From positions 1 through 64,000 of the forward strand of contig NZ_JNCF01000011.1 of the NCBI RefSeq assembly GCF_000770585.1: DNA of 64,000 bases, in the 5' to 3' direction. Shown one piece after another: positions 20,779-31,043 of the stretch (position 1 is its first letter; each line of letters opens with the position of its first letter). Made by a program: the position numbers and the translations under genes. The stretch comes from Legionella norrlandica. Lineage in GTDB: Bacteria > Pseudomonadota > Gammaproteobacteria > Legionellales > Legionellaceae. Below the pieces are notes generated by a model that had not been told where the DNA came from, did no database searches, and was given only the letters and a program-made list of their open reading frames with translations.

Positions 20779-21204
20779 ATGGATTCCATATTAAATATTG
20801 CTGCCAGTTCAATGTCTGCAGAAAATGAACGTCTTACAATGATTGCTAGAAATATTGCAAACAGTTCAACGATAGGCAGCTCTCCACAAGAAACATACAG
20901 AGCAAAACACCCCATATTCTCTGAGGTTCAAGAAAACTTAATAGGGATAATTCCAAGCGAGCAACCTATTGGTGGCGTGAGGATAACCGGTGTGTATAAA
21001 AGTAATAACCCTTTAGATTGGAGATTAGAACCAGGCAATCCACTTGCCGATAAAGATGGGAAAGTTTACATAACTGATGTAAACCCTATCAATGAAATGG
21101 CCGACATGATCTCTGCTTCAAAACAGTATCAAGCTTCAGTAGAAGTATTAACTACAGCGAAAGACTTGAAAATGCAGGTTATTAAAGCAATTAATAATAT
21201 TTAA
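20779..21204 (+). CDS. flgC: Flagellar proximal rod protein FlgC
   Basis: A 141-residue rod protein with the typical start SILNIAASSMSAENERLTMIARNIANS, the central YRAKHPIF segment and the C-terminal VNPINEMADMISASKQYQASVEVL motif shared by FlgC proteins. The spacing to flgB is 5 bp. It forms the proximal rod together with FlgB and FlgF. Confidence 0.95.
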   Translation: MDSILNIAASSMSAENERLTMIARNIANSSTIGSSPQETYRAKHPIFSEVQENLIGIIPSEQPIGGVRITGVYKSNNPLDWRLEPGNPLADKDGKVYITDVNPINEMADMISASKQYQASVEVLTTAKDLKMQVIKAINNI

Positions 21205-21253
21205 TACATTTTAATTCCTTACGCAGTTTGTAGGTTTAAAAATTGAGGCCAAG

Positions 21254-21916
21254 ATGATTAATACAAACACTACTTTAACAAATCAAACTAATGCTTTATC
21301 ACCAAATATAAATACCAATCAATTATCTAAAGATAGTTTTTTGAAATTATTACTGACACAAATGAAAATGCAAAATCCATTAAATCCTTTTGATGCCAGT
21401 ACGATGATGCAACAAATGGCTCAGCTTACCGGTTTGAGCGCCTCTGAAGAGATGGTAAAAAGTGTGGACCAGTTGAAAGTTAACCTAGGCACATCACAGG
21501 TACTTGAGGCAGCACAAGTAGTGGGCAAGGATATTCAAGTGTTAAGTGATAGGTTACAGTTGCAAGATAATAAAGTGGCTCAGGGCTCAGTAATAGTACC
21601 CACTGGCGTCGAAGAAATTGAACTAACCATTCAAGACAGTAGCGGCAAACCCATTAAAACCATTAAATTAAATGCTCCATCTGAAGGTGTACTCGATTTT
21701 ACTTGGGATGGACTTGATGAAAAATCAAATCCAGTTTCAGCCGGGTTTTATAAAATTGAAGCCAAAAGCCTTGTTGGAGGCCAATATGTTAAATTAAACA
21801 CAGCAACAACAGTTCGTGTAAACAGTGTGGCTTTTGATAAAGCAAATGGTAGTGTTATTTTGAATGTTGATGGATTAGGTGGAATTCCTATGGGAGATGT
21901 AGTTAAGATATTGTAA
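21254..21916 (+). CDS. flgD: Flagellar hook assembly scaffold FlgD
   Basis: A 220-residue hook cap that guides FlgE polymerisation. It has the conserved N-terminal DSFLKLLLTQMKMQNPLNPFDASTMMQQMAQLTGLSASEEM, and a C-terminal Ig/FlgD-tudor part with FTWDGLDEKSNPVSAGFYKIEA. GAGG precedes the ATG. Length is normal. Confidence 0.95.
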   Translation: MINTNTTLTNQTNALSPNINTNQLSKDSFLKLLLTQMKMQNPLNPFDASTMMQQMAQLTGLSASEEMVKSVDQLKVNLGTSQVLEAAQVVGKDIQVLSDRLQLQDNKVAQGSVIVPTGVEEIELTIQDSSGKPIKTIKLNAPSEGVLDFTWDGLDEKSNPVSAGFYKIEAKSLVGGQYVKLNTATTVRVNSVAFDKANGSVILNVDGLGGIPMGDVVKIL

Positions 21917-22012
21917 GTTGATTTCTATTAATTTAGATTGATATTAAACGATAACGGTAAATCGTAAAGGATTAAGTGATAAGACACTCAATGAACTGAT
22001 AAGGAGATCATC

Positions 22013-23206
22013 ATGGGCATTGGAAGCATTGCTACAACAGGTTTACAAGCTGCTCTTTCGCATATGGAAGCTATAAGTAATAATATTGCTAATGTGAATA
22101 CCATTGGTTACAAAAAATCCTATATCAATTTTGCAGATATTTATAGCAGTAACGGTACGAGCAACCATAGTTTGGGAATGGGTACTAGAATAAAATCAGT
22201 TAATCAAGATTTTTCCTTGGGAAGAATAGAAACTTCTCAAAGTGGGCTTGATGTGAGTCTTGCTCGAGATGGATTTATGATTCAGCGCAATCCTGCAAAT
22301 GGTCTAGTGAGCTATACTCGCTGTGGGAGACTCAATTTTGATAATCAAGGTTATCTGGTCGGATATGAAGGAATCCTGCAAGGCTATCCTGCAATCAACG
22401 GTGTGTTGCAAACTTCAGCAAAACCAGTAGACTTACAATTTCCCAATTCACCTCTAGCTGCACAAGCCACTACTTCTATAGATATGAGTGTGAATCTTGA
22501 TTCAAATGCGAATATAATTTCGTCTCCCTTCAATGCTAATGACCCCAGTACTTATAATTTTCGCTCCGATCAAACCATCTATGATAGTTTAGGTAATTCC
22601 TATCTTGCTTCACTATTTTATGTTAAAACCGCAGATAATTCATGGACCACACAAGTCTCTGTTGATAACCAAATTGTAGGTAATGGCACTTTATCATTTA
22701 CAAACAGTGGCGCATTATCTTCGGTAACAGGACTCTCAGGATTAAACTGGGCCCCAATAAATGGTGCCGCACCAGGTACATTTAATATTAGTCTTAACAA
22801 CTCAACTCAATATGCTGGAGACTCCAAAACATACGATCATAATCAAGATGGCTATCCTTCCGGTACCCCAGTCGGATGTAATCTTGATGAAAATGGGTGC
22901 CTTAACATCGCCTACAGTAACGGGATATCCCGGATCGAAGGGCAAATTGCAGTTGCACGATTTAAATCAAATCAAGGTCTGGCAAGATCGGAAAATATGT
23001 CCTGGTTACCTACTTCAAGCTCAGGAGAGCCAATTCTTGATTCAAAAGCGAGTGATTCTGGTTTTATTGTGGGTTCTGTTGAATATTCCAATGTTGACTT
23101 AACAGAAGAATTAGTAAATCTTATTTCTGCTCAGCATGATTTCCAAGCGAATGCTCAAGCACAACAAACATACAACCAAGTCTTACAAACAATTGAAAAA
23201 ATCTAG
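22013..23206 (+). CDS. flgE: Flagellar hook protein FlgE
   Basis: A 397-residue hook subunit. N-terminal rod-like motif SIATTGLQAALSHMEAISNNIANVNTIGYKK and C-terminal SNVDLTEELVNLISAQHDFQANAQAQQTYNQVLQ form the D0 coiled coils; the middle D1/D2 region has GFMIQRNPANGLVSYTRCGRLNFDNQGYLV. AAGGAGATC lies just before the ATG. The 96-bp gap before it may hold a promoter; an AACGATAA at 21947-21954 resembles a sigma-28 -10 box, but the -35 match is weak. Confidence 0.95.
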   Translation: MGIGSIATTGLQAALSHMEAISNNIANVNTIGYKKSYINFADIYSSNGTSNHSLGMGTRIKSVNQDFSLGRIETSQSGLDVSLARDGFMIQRNPANGLVSYTRCGRLNFDNQGYLVGYEGILQGYPAINGVLQTSAKPVDLQFPNSPLAAQATTSIDMSVNLDSNANIISSPFNANDPSTYNFRSDQTIYDSLGNSYLASLFYVKTADNSWTTQVSVDNQIVGNGTLSFTNSGALSSVTGLSGLNWAPINGAAPGTFNISLNNSTQYAGDSKTYDHNQDGYPSGTPVGCNLDENGCLNIAYSNGISRIEGQIAVARFKSNQGLARSENMSWLPTSSSGEPILDSKASDSGFIVGSVEYSNVDLTEELVNLISAQHDFQANAQAQQTYNQVLQTIEKI

Positions 23207-23225
23207 TGAACTAAGGGAATAATTC

Positions 23226-23972
23226 ATGTTAGAACATTCGCTGTATGTTAATGCAAATGGTGGCAAACAAATAGTCACTAATATGCAAGTAATCGCTAAT
23301 AATTTAGCGAATATAAGTACAACTGCTTTCCGTGCTGATTATAAAAATGTTGTGAATACAGATTCAATTAAGAATGAGGATAGAAAAAGGGTTATTCAAA
23401 ATAACTTGATTTATACTGATCCAAAACCTGGGGCAATCAATTATACTGGTAGGAATTTAGACATAGCGATAGATGGAATTAATGGCTACCTTGCAGTACA
23501 AACTCAGTCAGGCCAATTAGGATATACGCGCGCTGGCAGCTTAGATATTACTTCTCAAGGTCTTTTGGTAACCAGTAAAGGAGATATTGTTTTGGGAACT
23601 ACAGGGGTCATTACAGTTCCCCCATCATCTAAAGTTACTATTGATAAAAATGGCGTTGTTTATGCGCAACTACCTGGAGAGCCAGCTACTACACTTTCGG
23701 AAGTAGGAAAAATTAATCTTGTGGAAGCAGAACCTGCCAATATGAAAAAAGGAAATGACGGTTTATTTTATCCTAATGGAAATTTTCTTCCTACTCCTGC
23801 AGTTAATATCAAGCTTATTCCAGAGTCGTTAGAAGGTAGTAATGTTGATCCCATCCGTTGCTTAACAGAACTGATTGAAAGCTCACGACAATTTGACATA
23901 CATACAAAATTGATGAGAGAAGCAAGTGAAAATGCTACAAAATCAAATCAATTATTGAATATAACAACCTAA
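23226..23972 (+). CDS. flgF: Flagellar proximal rod protein FlgF
   Basis: A 248-residue rod protein with the start MLEHSLYVNANGGKQIVTNMQVIANNLANISTTAFRADYKN and the C-terminal ESLEGSNVDPIRCLTELIESSRQFDIHTKLM. The family-typical short form and the position between flgE and flgG identify it as FlgF rather than FlgG. Confidence 0.94.
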   Translation: MLEHSLYVNANGGKQIVTNMQVIANNLANISTTAFRADYKNVVNTDSIKNEDRKRVIQNNLIYTDPKPGAINYTGRNLDIAIDGINGYLAVQTQSGQLGYTRAGSLDITSQGLLVTSKGDIVLGTTGVITVPPSSKVTIDKNGVVYAQLPGEPATTLSEVGKINLVEAEPANMKKGNDGLFYPNGNFLPTPAVNIKLIPESLEGSNVDPIRCLTELIESSRQFDIHTKLMREASENATKSNQLLNITT

Positions 23973-23988
23973 ATTAGGAGTCTCAGAA

Positions 23989-24774
23989 ATGGATTTGGCA
24001 TTATGGGTTGCAAAATCGGGTTTGGAAGCACATCATAAAAATATTGCTATCATCAGTAATAATTTAGCAAACGCCAGTACAACAGGTTTTAAGAAAAATC
24101 GCCCTGAATTTGCCGATTTAGCATATCAAGCGATTATTCAGCCTGGTTCTTCATCAACTGCCCAAACAAAAATACCAGGCGGTGTAATGATTGGTACGGG
24201 AGTAAAACTTGCAGATAACAAAAAAATATTTACCCAAGGTCCCGCTCAGCAAACAGACAACGCTTTGGATATCGCTATTGAAGGTAGGGGTTTTTTACAA
24301 ATCCAAATCCCCAACCAAAGCGAATTCGCTTACACCAGGACAGGATCCTTACAAGTAAACGAACAAGGCCAATTGGTTTTACATAATGGTTATGTAGTAC
24401 AACCCCCTATTACGTTACCGCCTGAAGTACAGAATATCTCCATAAGCCAAGATGGTGTTATTTCTGTAACTTCAGGCTCGGGCACAGAAGAGCAAGTAGG
24501 ACAATTAGAGTTAGTTGATTTTGTTAATCCCACTGGCCTTGAGGCTTTAGGGGATAATCTTTATAAAGAGACTCTCATTAGTGGCGCTCCAGTAACTGGT
24601 ACAGCAACACAAAACGGGTTTGGAACAGTTCGCCAATACCAACTTGAAGCTTCAAACGTCAATGTTGTTGAAGAAATGGTTAATTTAATTGAAGCTCAAA
24701 GAGCGTTTGAAATGACCTCAAAAGTTGTTTCGGCTATTGACAACATGTATCAGAAATTAGATAGGGAAACCTAA
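23989..24774 (+). CDS. flgG: Flagellar distal rod protein FlgG
   Basis: A 261-residue distal rod protein. It starts with LALWVAKSGLEAHHKNIAIISNNLANASTTGFKKNRPEFADL and ends with ASNVNVVEEMVNLIEAQRAFEMTSKVVSAIDNMYQKL, both classic FlgG stretches. AGGAG lies upstream. FlgG polymerises beyond FlgF and passes through the P and L rings encoded nearby. Confidence 0.96.
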   Translation: MDLALWVAKSGLEAHHKNIAIISNNLANASTTGFKKNRPEFADLAYQAIIQPGSSSTAQTKIPGGVMIGTGVKLADNKKIFTQGPAQQTDNALDIAIEGRGFLQIQIPNQSEFAYTRTGSLQVNEQGQLVLHNGYVVQPPITLPPEVQNISISQDGVISVTSGSGTEEQVGQLELVDFVNPTGLEALGDNLYKETLISGAPVTGTATQNGFGTVRQYQLEASNVNVVEEMVNLIEAQRAFEMTSKVVSAIDNMYQKLDRET

Positions 24775-24776
24775 TT

Positions 24777-25421
24777 TTGAAGAAATTGATTTGGATTGTA
24801 TCTATTTTGCTAACTGGGTGTAATGGTTTTTTGGGCCATGACGATTCTTTTTTTCCAGGCTTGCCTGCAAACATCCCTCCTCCCCCTAAAAGGAATGGCA
24901 CTATTTATCAACCAGGTTACGAGATGACTTTATATCAAGATAAAATTGCTCGAAGGGTTGGTGATGTACTTACTATAAGGCTTGAAGAAACCACTAAAGG
25001 GGAATACAAGTCTAAAACTAAAACTGATAAAAAAGCACAACTGAATTACCCAACCCCCATATTTTATGGACAAGTTTTGCCAGAATTACAAGTCCAAACG
25101 AACACTCAGCAAACTTTTGATGGCAGTGGTAATAGTGATCAAAGCAATAAGTTGATGGGTACAATGTCAGTAACTGTTATTGATGTCATGGCGAATGGAA
25201 ATTTAGTCGTACAAGGTGAGAGCTGGGTAAACATTAATCAAGGACGCGAATATTTACGCTTAAGAGGAATTGTTCGTCAAATTGATATTAGCCCAGATAA
25301 TATTGTGTCCTCACAAAGAATTGCAGATGCACAAATAAATTACGGTGCTCAGGGACAGGCGGGTTATGCAAGCTCTGGAGGATTGATTACTAAATTATTT
25401 AACCGTTTTTATCCTTATTAA
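24777..25421 (+). CDS. flgH: Flagellar L-ring protein FlgH
   Basis: Outer-membrane lipoprotein that forms the L ring. It starts at a TTG two bases after the flgG stop, with AGGGA upstream. The signal ends in the lipobox LLTGC. The 214-residue protein has the family motifs DKIARRVGDVLTIRLEE, GTMSVTVIDVMANGNLVVQGE, INQGREYLRLRGIVRQIDISPDN and ISSQRIADAQINYGAQG-like text near the C-terminus. Confidence 0.95.
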   Translation: MKKLIWIVSILLTGCNGFLGHDDSFFPGLPANIPPPPKRNGTIYQPGYEMTLYQDKIARRVGDVLTIRLEETTKGEYKSKTKTDKKAQLNYPTPIFYGQVLPELQVQTNTQQTFDGSGNSDQSNKLMGTMSVTVIDVMANGNLVVQGESWVNINQGREYLRLRGIVRQIDISPDNIVSSQRIADAQINYGAQGQAGYASSGGLITKLFNRFYPY

Positions 25422-25446
25422 GGCTGAAAATAAATGGGAGTGACTC

Positions 25447-27398
25447 ATGAGCTCATTATTTGATATTGGTTTGAGTGGTGTTTCTGCAGTAAAAAATGCG
25501 ATGAATTTAACCGCCAATAATATCGCTAATGCGAATAATCCTTTTTATTGTCGCAGAATGGTTAATTTTCATGAAGCAATGCCTAGTTTATTTGGTAATG
25601 GGGTTACACTTGGAGATGTCAGCCGTATATCCAGTAATTTTTTAGATAGTCAACTCATCAGATCATATAGTGATTTATCGAAATCCTCGCTTTTGTATAA
25701 TAATTTTAAAAGCTTAGAAACCCTTTTAGATAATGAAGATACAAGTGTCAGTAAATTTATTAATACCGCATTAAATGCCTTAGAGTCTTTGAATGTAACT
25801 CCGTCTTCCTATGAGGGTCGAAATTATTATTTAGATTCTTTAAAAAACATAAGCAAAAGAATTAATTCAGTTAGTCAAACATTAAATCAGGAACGCGTCA
25901 ATTCACAAACTTCGTTACATCAAAAGATAAGCAGAGTAAATTCCTTGTTATCGAAGCTTGGTGAACTAAATCAAAAGCTAAAGACTCAGACTCCTGATAA
26001 TCAGATGAATCTATTAGACCAAAAAGATGAGTTACTGAGTTCTTTAGCGGAACTTATCTCATTTCAATATCAGGATGATGGCTTTGGGGGAGTAGAAATC
26101 AGCCTTGAAAATGGCGTTTCTTTGCTTGATAAAGCTCATGTTGCTACCTTCACAACTCAGAATGATCCCTCAACTCCAGGAGCAATTGATGTCTTTGTTG
26201 AGAATGAGGCCTCTAGGATACCTGTTACAGAAATTCTCACGGGTGGAGAAATTTCCGGCTTACTCGATTACAACAATAATACGTTAAATCTGTTGGAGCA
26301 TAAATTAAATAGACTAGCTACCGCTTTAGCTTACACTATGAATCATCAAAATCAATTAGGTATTGATGCACGAGGAAATTTAGGCGGAATGATTTTTAAC
26401 GATGTAAATGACCCTGCTTTAGCCCAAAAACGTGTTGTTGCTGCAGCGTCAAATCAAGGAATTGCCCAGATGAATGTAACAATCAATGGGTCAAGTGATT
26501 TGACTGAGAGTGACTATCAACTGATTTTTGATAGCCCAAATCATTTTAATTTAATTCGTATAAGTGATGGTAATGTAGTAAATAGTGGTTCATTAAATTC
26601 ATTCCCTGCTGAAATTTCTGCTGATGGTTTTTCCATAAATATTAACAACATCAATGTGGTTATTGGTGATAGCTATTTTATTAATCCGACCCTGGATTTT
26701 GCTCATCAACTTAATATCACAGCAAAGGAGGGCAGCCAACTCGCTTTAGGTTTTCCAGTTACTGCTTCTGCCAACTTGCAAAACAGTGGACAGGGGCAAT
26801 TCATATTACTGAGATTACTGATACCTCTAATAGCTCTTTCTCTTTGGCAAAACAACTTAACCCCCCTATAAAAATAGTATTTTTAAATGAATCTTCATAT
26901 CAACTTGTAAATGCAAATGACAATTCGATCATTGAAGATAACATTCCTTATAATGCCGGAAGTGGCAGCACAGTCTTTCCTACACCGGGAGGGTTTGATC
27001 CTGGTTACCGAGTTTCTTTATCGGGTGCAATGACAACAGGAGATAGTTTTTCGTTAGATTATAATGTCAATGGAGATAGTGATAATCGCAATGGCTTATT
27101 ATTCTCCAAACTTTTTTTAGATGGTTCAATCGATGGAAATAACCTAACATTGACACAGGCTTATCAAGATTTTATGTTTCGAATTTCTGTGTTAACAAAT
27201 GAGTCTCAAATCAACCAAAAAGCGGCTGATAATTTTCAAAATCAACTTCAATCGATGCATGATACAATATCAGGTGTGAGCCTTGAAGAAGAAGCGATGA
27301 ATTTATCGAGATTGCAAGAATTTTACTTAGCAAATGCTCAAATACTTGAAGCGGCAAAATTAACAATGGATTCGATATTCTCACTATTTAGGGGGTAG
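25447..27398 (+). CDS. flgK: Flagellar hook-associated protein 1 FlgK, frame-interrupted
   Basis: First hook-filament junction protein. The N-terminus (SSLFDIGLSGVSAVKNAMNLTANNIANANNPFYCRR) is typical, and the C-terminus (VSLEEEAMNLSRLQEFYLANAQILEAAKLTMDSIFSLF) is encoded in another frame. The break lies at 26793-26801; one extra base there gives a smooth read through HITEITDTSNSSFSLAKQL. The restored protein has 650 residues. It follows flgH directly, an unusual place, since flgI and flgJ normally intervene. It is probably a -1 base-call error. Confidence 0.92.
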
Positions 27399-27402
27399 TT
27401 CT

Positions 27403-28656
27403 ATGAGATTACCAACGGTAAATCAATTGAAAATGCAAGAAAAAGCTCTTACAAGTCAATATGAACTCCTTAACCAGCTACGTATTCAATCAACAACAGG
27501 CAAGAAGCTGGTTTCATCCTCTGATAACCCTATACTTGCAGACCAGATAAAGTACGTCAAAAATAATCTAAGCCAAATTAAGAATTACGAATACAATCTC
27601 ATTGTTGCTGAAAAAATTACTGACGAAAAAAGTGAGATTGCTTCTCAATCGCTTGAGCTATTGCGAAATGCGAAGCAAATTTTGATCCAAGCACAAAATG
27701 AAACAGTCAATGACAGTGACCGACAAGTTTTTGCAAATCAATTAGAAGGAATTTTAAAGCAATTTTTATCCTATGCTAATACCCGTGATGAAAACGGAAA
27801 TTATATTTTTAGTGGCATAAGCTCTAGTACAGCGCCTTTTATTCATCAAGATCTTGGTTATGTTTATCAGGGTTCAAATGAAAACATGCAAATTACCATT
27901 GCCCCTGATAATTTAATTAATTACACGGAATCAGGATATAATCTATTTTGTGCTATTTCCAATGCAAATAGCCCTTATCAAGCCACCAGCTTGTCTACAA
28001 ATACCGGTACAGGACTTATCTCTGATTGTTATACTATTGATAATAATAGTGCGTTAATTGATAACTACACTATATCTTTTGCACTAAATAGTCAGGGACA
28101 ATTGGTCTATTCTATAAATGGTACACAGTCTGGGCAAGTAGTACCGCAACCCCCTTCCTCGATACCCGATGATGCCCCTCTTTATGTTCCCGGAGAAAAT
28201 GTAAATTTTAATGGCATCAATTATATCATATCTGGGTCACCAAACCCTGGTGATAATTTCTCGATTTCACCAGCAAAAAATCAAGACGTATTTACTACAA
28301 TTCAGCACTTTATCAATATAATAAGAAAACCAGTCAATACAGAAGCTGATAAAGTTAATTTATCACAACAATTAATTAATATAGGGGATGCTTTAGAACA
28401 AGCATATAGGCATTTCCAAAGCTTTGAATCCATTGTCGGTAATGCTGGAATGCGAATTGACATGCAAAAAGAGATTCTTGAAAACTCTATATTTGTCGAA
28501 GAACAATTAATTAGTAATCTTTCTGATGCAGATATGGTACAAGTTTTAAGCGACTTAACACAACAAATGACTGCTATTCAGTTGACACAAGAGATATACT
28601 TGAAATTGCAAGAGAGTTTTTCATCATTATTAACAGTGCTTAGAAAAGGAGTTTAG
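27403..28656 (+). CDS. flgL: Flagellar hook-associated protein 3 FlgL
   Basis: Second junction protein, 417 residues, flagellin-like at both ends: RLPTVNQLKMQEKALTSQYELLNQLRIQSTTGKKLVSSSDNP at the start and SNLSDADMVQVLSDLTQQMTAIQLTQEIYLKLQESFSSLL at the end. The DENGNYIFSG motif of FlgL is near residue 128. It starts 4 bp after flgK; its TAG touches the flgI GTG. Confidence 0.95.
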   Translation: MRLPTVNQLKMQEKALTSQYELLNQLRIQSTTGKKLVSSSDNPILADQIKYVKNNLSQIKNYEYNLIVAEKITDEKSEIASQSLELLRNAKQILIQAQNETVNDSDRQVFANQLEGILKQFLSYANTRDENGNYIFSGISSSTAPFIHQDLGYVYQGSNENMQITIAPDNLINYTESGYNLFCAISNANSPYQATSLSTNTGTGLISDCYTIDNNSALIDNYTISFALNSQGQLVYSINGTQSGQVVPQPPSSIPDDAPLYVPGENVNFNGINYIISGSPNPGDNFSISPAKNQDVFTTIQHFINIIRKPVNTEADKVNLSQQLINIGDALEQAYRHFQSFESIVGNAGMRIDMQKEILENSIFVEEQLISNLSDADMVQVLSDLTQQMTAIQLTQEIYLKLQESFSSLLTVLRKGV

Positions 28657-29778
28657 GTGAGAAATTTTGTCATTACTTTATTACTACTTTTTTTAACTTT
28701 ACAAGCACAGGCTTCAAGAATCAAAGACATAACTACACTTGCTGGTGTTAGAGATAACCAACTAGTTGGGTATGGTTTGGTTGTAGGATTAGATGGGACA
28801 GGTGATAGAACGAACCAGACACCATTTACTGATCAAACATTCAAGAATATGCTATTGGATTTTGGGATTAAAGTTCCTCGGGATAAGAATTTTCAACTAA
28901 GAAACGTTGCCGCTGTCGCAGTGAGCGCCATATTACCTCCTTTTGCCCGTATTGGACAAAAACTGGATGTTACAGTTTCGTCCATAGGCAATGCTCCAAG
29001 CTTGCGAGGGGGCAGTTTGCTATTAGTCCCTCTAAAAGGGGCTGACGGCCAAGTATATGCCATGGCTCAAGGAAATGTGGTTGTATCTGGGTTTGGAGCT
29101 CGAGGTTTAGATGGCTCCAAAGTGACTGTTAATGTCACTGCTACTGGCCGCATTGCTAATGGTGCAACAGTGGAACAAACCGTACCCATGCCCTATATCC
29201 GCGATGGTATGATTGTTTTTGAATTGATTTCTCCTGATTTTACCACTTCCAATAGAATCGCTGAAACAATCAATAAAGAATTAGGATATACCGCAGCACA
29301 ACCAATTGATGCTGGTGCAGTCGCGGTAAAACTCAATGAATCGTTAAGCAAAAGCAGTTTTTTAGGTAGAAATTCTTATGTTAATTTTATTTCAGGGCTT
29401 GAAAACTTACCGGTTATGCCAGCAGATGTGGCTGCAAAAGTAATTATTAACTCTCGTTCAGGAACTATTGTTGTTGGCCAGGATGTTACCATTAGCCCAG
29501 TAGCAGTAGCGCACGGTAATTTGACTGTTTCTGTTTCTGAAACTCCTTTTGTTAGTCAACCAGAGCCTTTTGCTCGTGGAAAAACTGTAAAAGGATCTGA
29601 CTCTGATGTGAATATCAATGAGCAAAAAAGCAGGGCCTTCCTTTTGAAAACAAGAGGCTCGTTAAAAGAACTCGTAAATGCTATAAATAAAGTAGGCGCA
29701 GCTCCTGGTGATTTAGTTGCAATTCTTGAAGCAATTAAGCAAGCAGGTGCTTTGCATGCGGATTTGGAAGTGATATAG
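28657..29778 (+). CDS. flgI: Flagellar P-ring protein FlgI
   Basis: Periplasmic P-ring subunit of 373 residues. GTG start immediately after the flgL stop; signal peptide MRNFVITLLLLFLTLQAQA. The conserved RIKDITTLAGVRDNQLVGYGLVVGLDGTGD, NVAAVAVSAILPPFARIGQKLDVTVSSIG and SRSGTIVVGQDVTISPVAVAHGNLTV are intact. The C-terminus (APGDLVAILEAIKQAGALHADLEVI) is typical. Confidence 0.97.
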   Translation: MRNFVITLLLLFLTLQAQASRIKDITTLAGVRDNQLVGYGLVVGLDGTGDRTNQTPFTDQTFKNMLLDFGIKVPRDKNFQLRNVAAVAVSAILPPFARIGQKLDVTVSSIGNAPSLRGGSLLLVPLKGADGQVYAMAQGNVVVSGFGARGLDGSKVTVNVTATGRIANGATVEQTVPMPYIRDGMIVFELISPDFTTSNRIAETINKELGYTAAQPIDAGAVAVKLNESLSKSSFLGRNSYVNFISGLENLPVMPADVAAKVIINSRSGTIVVGQDVTISPVAVAHGNLTVSVSETPFVSQPEPFARGKTVKGSDSDVNINEQKSRAFLLKTRGSLKELVNAINKVGAAPGDLVAILEAIKQAGALHADLEVI

Positions 29779-29787
29779 GATTATTTT

Positions 29788-30692
29788 ATGACTGACACAC
29801 TAACCTTAGATACAAATAATTATCTTAACATCCAAGGAATTAGCAACTTAAAGAATCGAATAGCATCACATTCAACTACTACACAACATGAAGTTGCTCA
29901 GCAATTTGAGTCGATTTTAGTGCAAATGTTATTGAAAAGCATGCGTGATGCAAACAAAGTTTTTTCAAATAACGAGGAATCGGCAGCCGGTCATGAAATA
30001 TATCAAGATTTATTTGACAAGCAAGTTGCTTTATCCATAGCGCATCAGGGATTGGGGTTTAGTAATGCGGTAGAACGCTATCTACAGCAAATTCAAGCAC
30101 CCGAGCAGGATGATATTCAAAAAAATACACAAGTATCTGCAATCGATTCGCTTAGTAATGCTCAAATAGCAAAAAAGCCTTTCCAAGAAACCACTGTACA
30201 CACATTCTCTACCGAACTTGAGTTCGTTAAATCTCTTTGGCTGATGCTAAAAATGCAGCGAGTCAGTTAGGTATAGACCCAAAACTTTTACTGGCGCAAG
30301 CAGCATTAGAAACAGGCTGGGGAAAACATATTATTAACCATGAAAAAAATGGATGTTCGCATAACTTATTTAATATAAAAGCTGGATCCCAATGGGATAA
30401 AAAGTCAGTAGTTGTAGATACTTTAGAGGAAAAAGATGGCGTAATGACTAAAAAAAAGGGAGTATTCAGAGCTTATTCATCCTACGCTGAAAGTTTCAGC
30501 GACTATGTTAATTTTATCAAGTCAAATCCACGATATGAGCAAGCATTAAATTTGGCTTCAAATCCGGAGTCATACATCAGAAAACTTCAAGAAGTAAATT
30601 ATGCAACAGATAGCAGTTACTCAGATAAAGTTTTAGAAATATATTATGGAGAACGATTTAACAATTTATTCGAGCAAGGAAAATTAGTTTAA
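29788..30692 (+). CDS. flgJ: Rod-cap protein and peptidoglycan hydrolase FlgJ, frame-interrupted
   Basis: Two-domain protein. The N-terminal rod cap (about residues 35-100, VAQQFESILVQMLLKSMRDANKVF and later HQGLGFSNAVERYL) is in the first frame. The glucosaminidase domain (GIDPKLLLAQAALETGWGKHII, with the catalytic glutamate in LETGWG) is in the next. The break is at the GG at 30239-30240; one more G gives FVKSLWADAKNAASQLG and a 301-residue protein. The hydrolase opens the peptidoglycan for the rod. The split falls at the domain border, so independent pieces could exist, but a -1 error is more likely. Confidence 0.9.
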
Positions 30693-30701
30693 GTTATTTT
30701 A

Positions 30702-30729
30702 GCTATTAGCAATAATAATAATTAATAGC
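30702..30729 (+). other. AT-rich hairpin between flgJ and flgM
   Basis: Perfect 7-bp arms GCTATTA (30702-30708) and TAATAGC (30723-30729) with a 14-base loop, then ATTTATTTTA. It may partly separate the flgB-J transcript from flgMN. The stem is weak. Confidence 0.35.
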
Positions 30730-30757
30730 ATTTATTTTACTACTAAGGACACAAATA

Positions 30758-31030
30758 ATGAATGATTTGAAAATAGTAAGTCATAGTCCCCTTCTAAATA
30801 GATATTCAATACAACATGAATATAAATCAAATAATACTACAGCAAGTAAGAACCAAGCTGTTCCCCATTTGGACCAGCTAAATCATTACATCGAAACGGT
30901 AGTGCATATTGAAGAAAAACCGATTCAGCAAAATAAAGTCGAAGCCATTGCGCAACGAGTTCAATCTGGCGAATACATTGTTGATAGTGATCAATTGATT
31001 GAACAAATTTTAGCAGAACATGAATTTTAA
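30758..31030 (+). CDS. flgM: Anti-sigma-28 factor FlgM
   Basis: A 90-residue protein that holds FliA inactive until the hook is complete and is then exported. The C-terminal half has the FlgM pattern VEAIAQRVQSGEYIVDSDQLIEQILAEHEF, which wraps around sigma-28. The N-terminus is disordered and polar. AAGGA lies upstream. Its target FliA is encoded in the same island at 40574-41290. Confidence 0.87.
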   Translation: MNDLKIVSHSPLLNRYSIQHEYKSNNTTASKNQAVPHLDQLNHYIETVVHIEEKPIQQNKVEAIAQRVQSGEYIVDSDQLIEQILAEHEF

Positions 31031-31043
31031 GGAAGTGTGCTAC

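Noticed and set aside
30237-30692. A separate glucosaminidase gene after a truncated FlgJ
   Set aside because: The only start would be a TTG inside the break, and adding one base restores a normal two-domain FlgJ.
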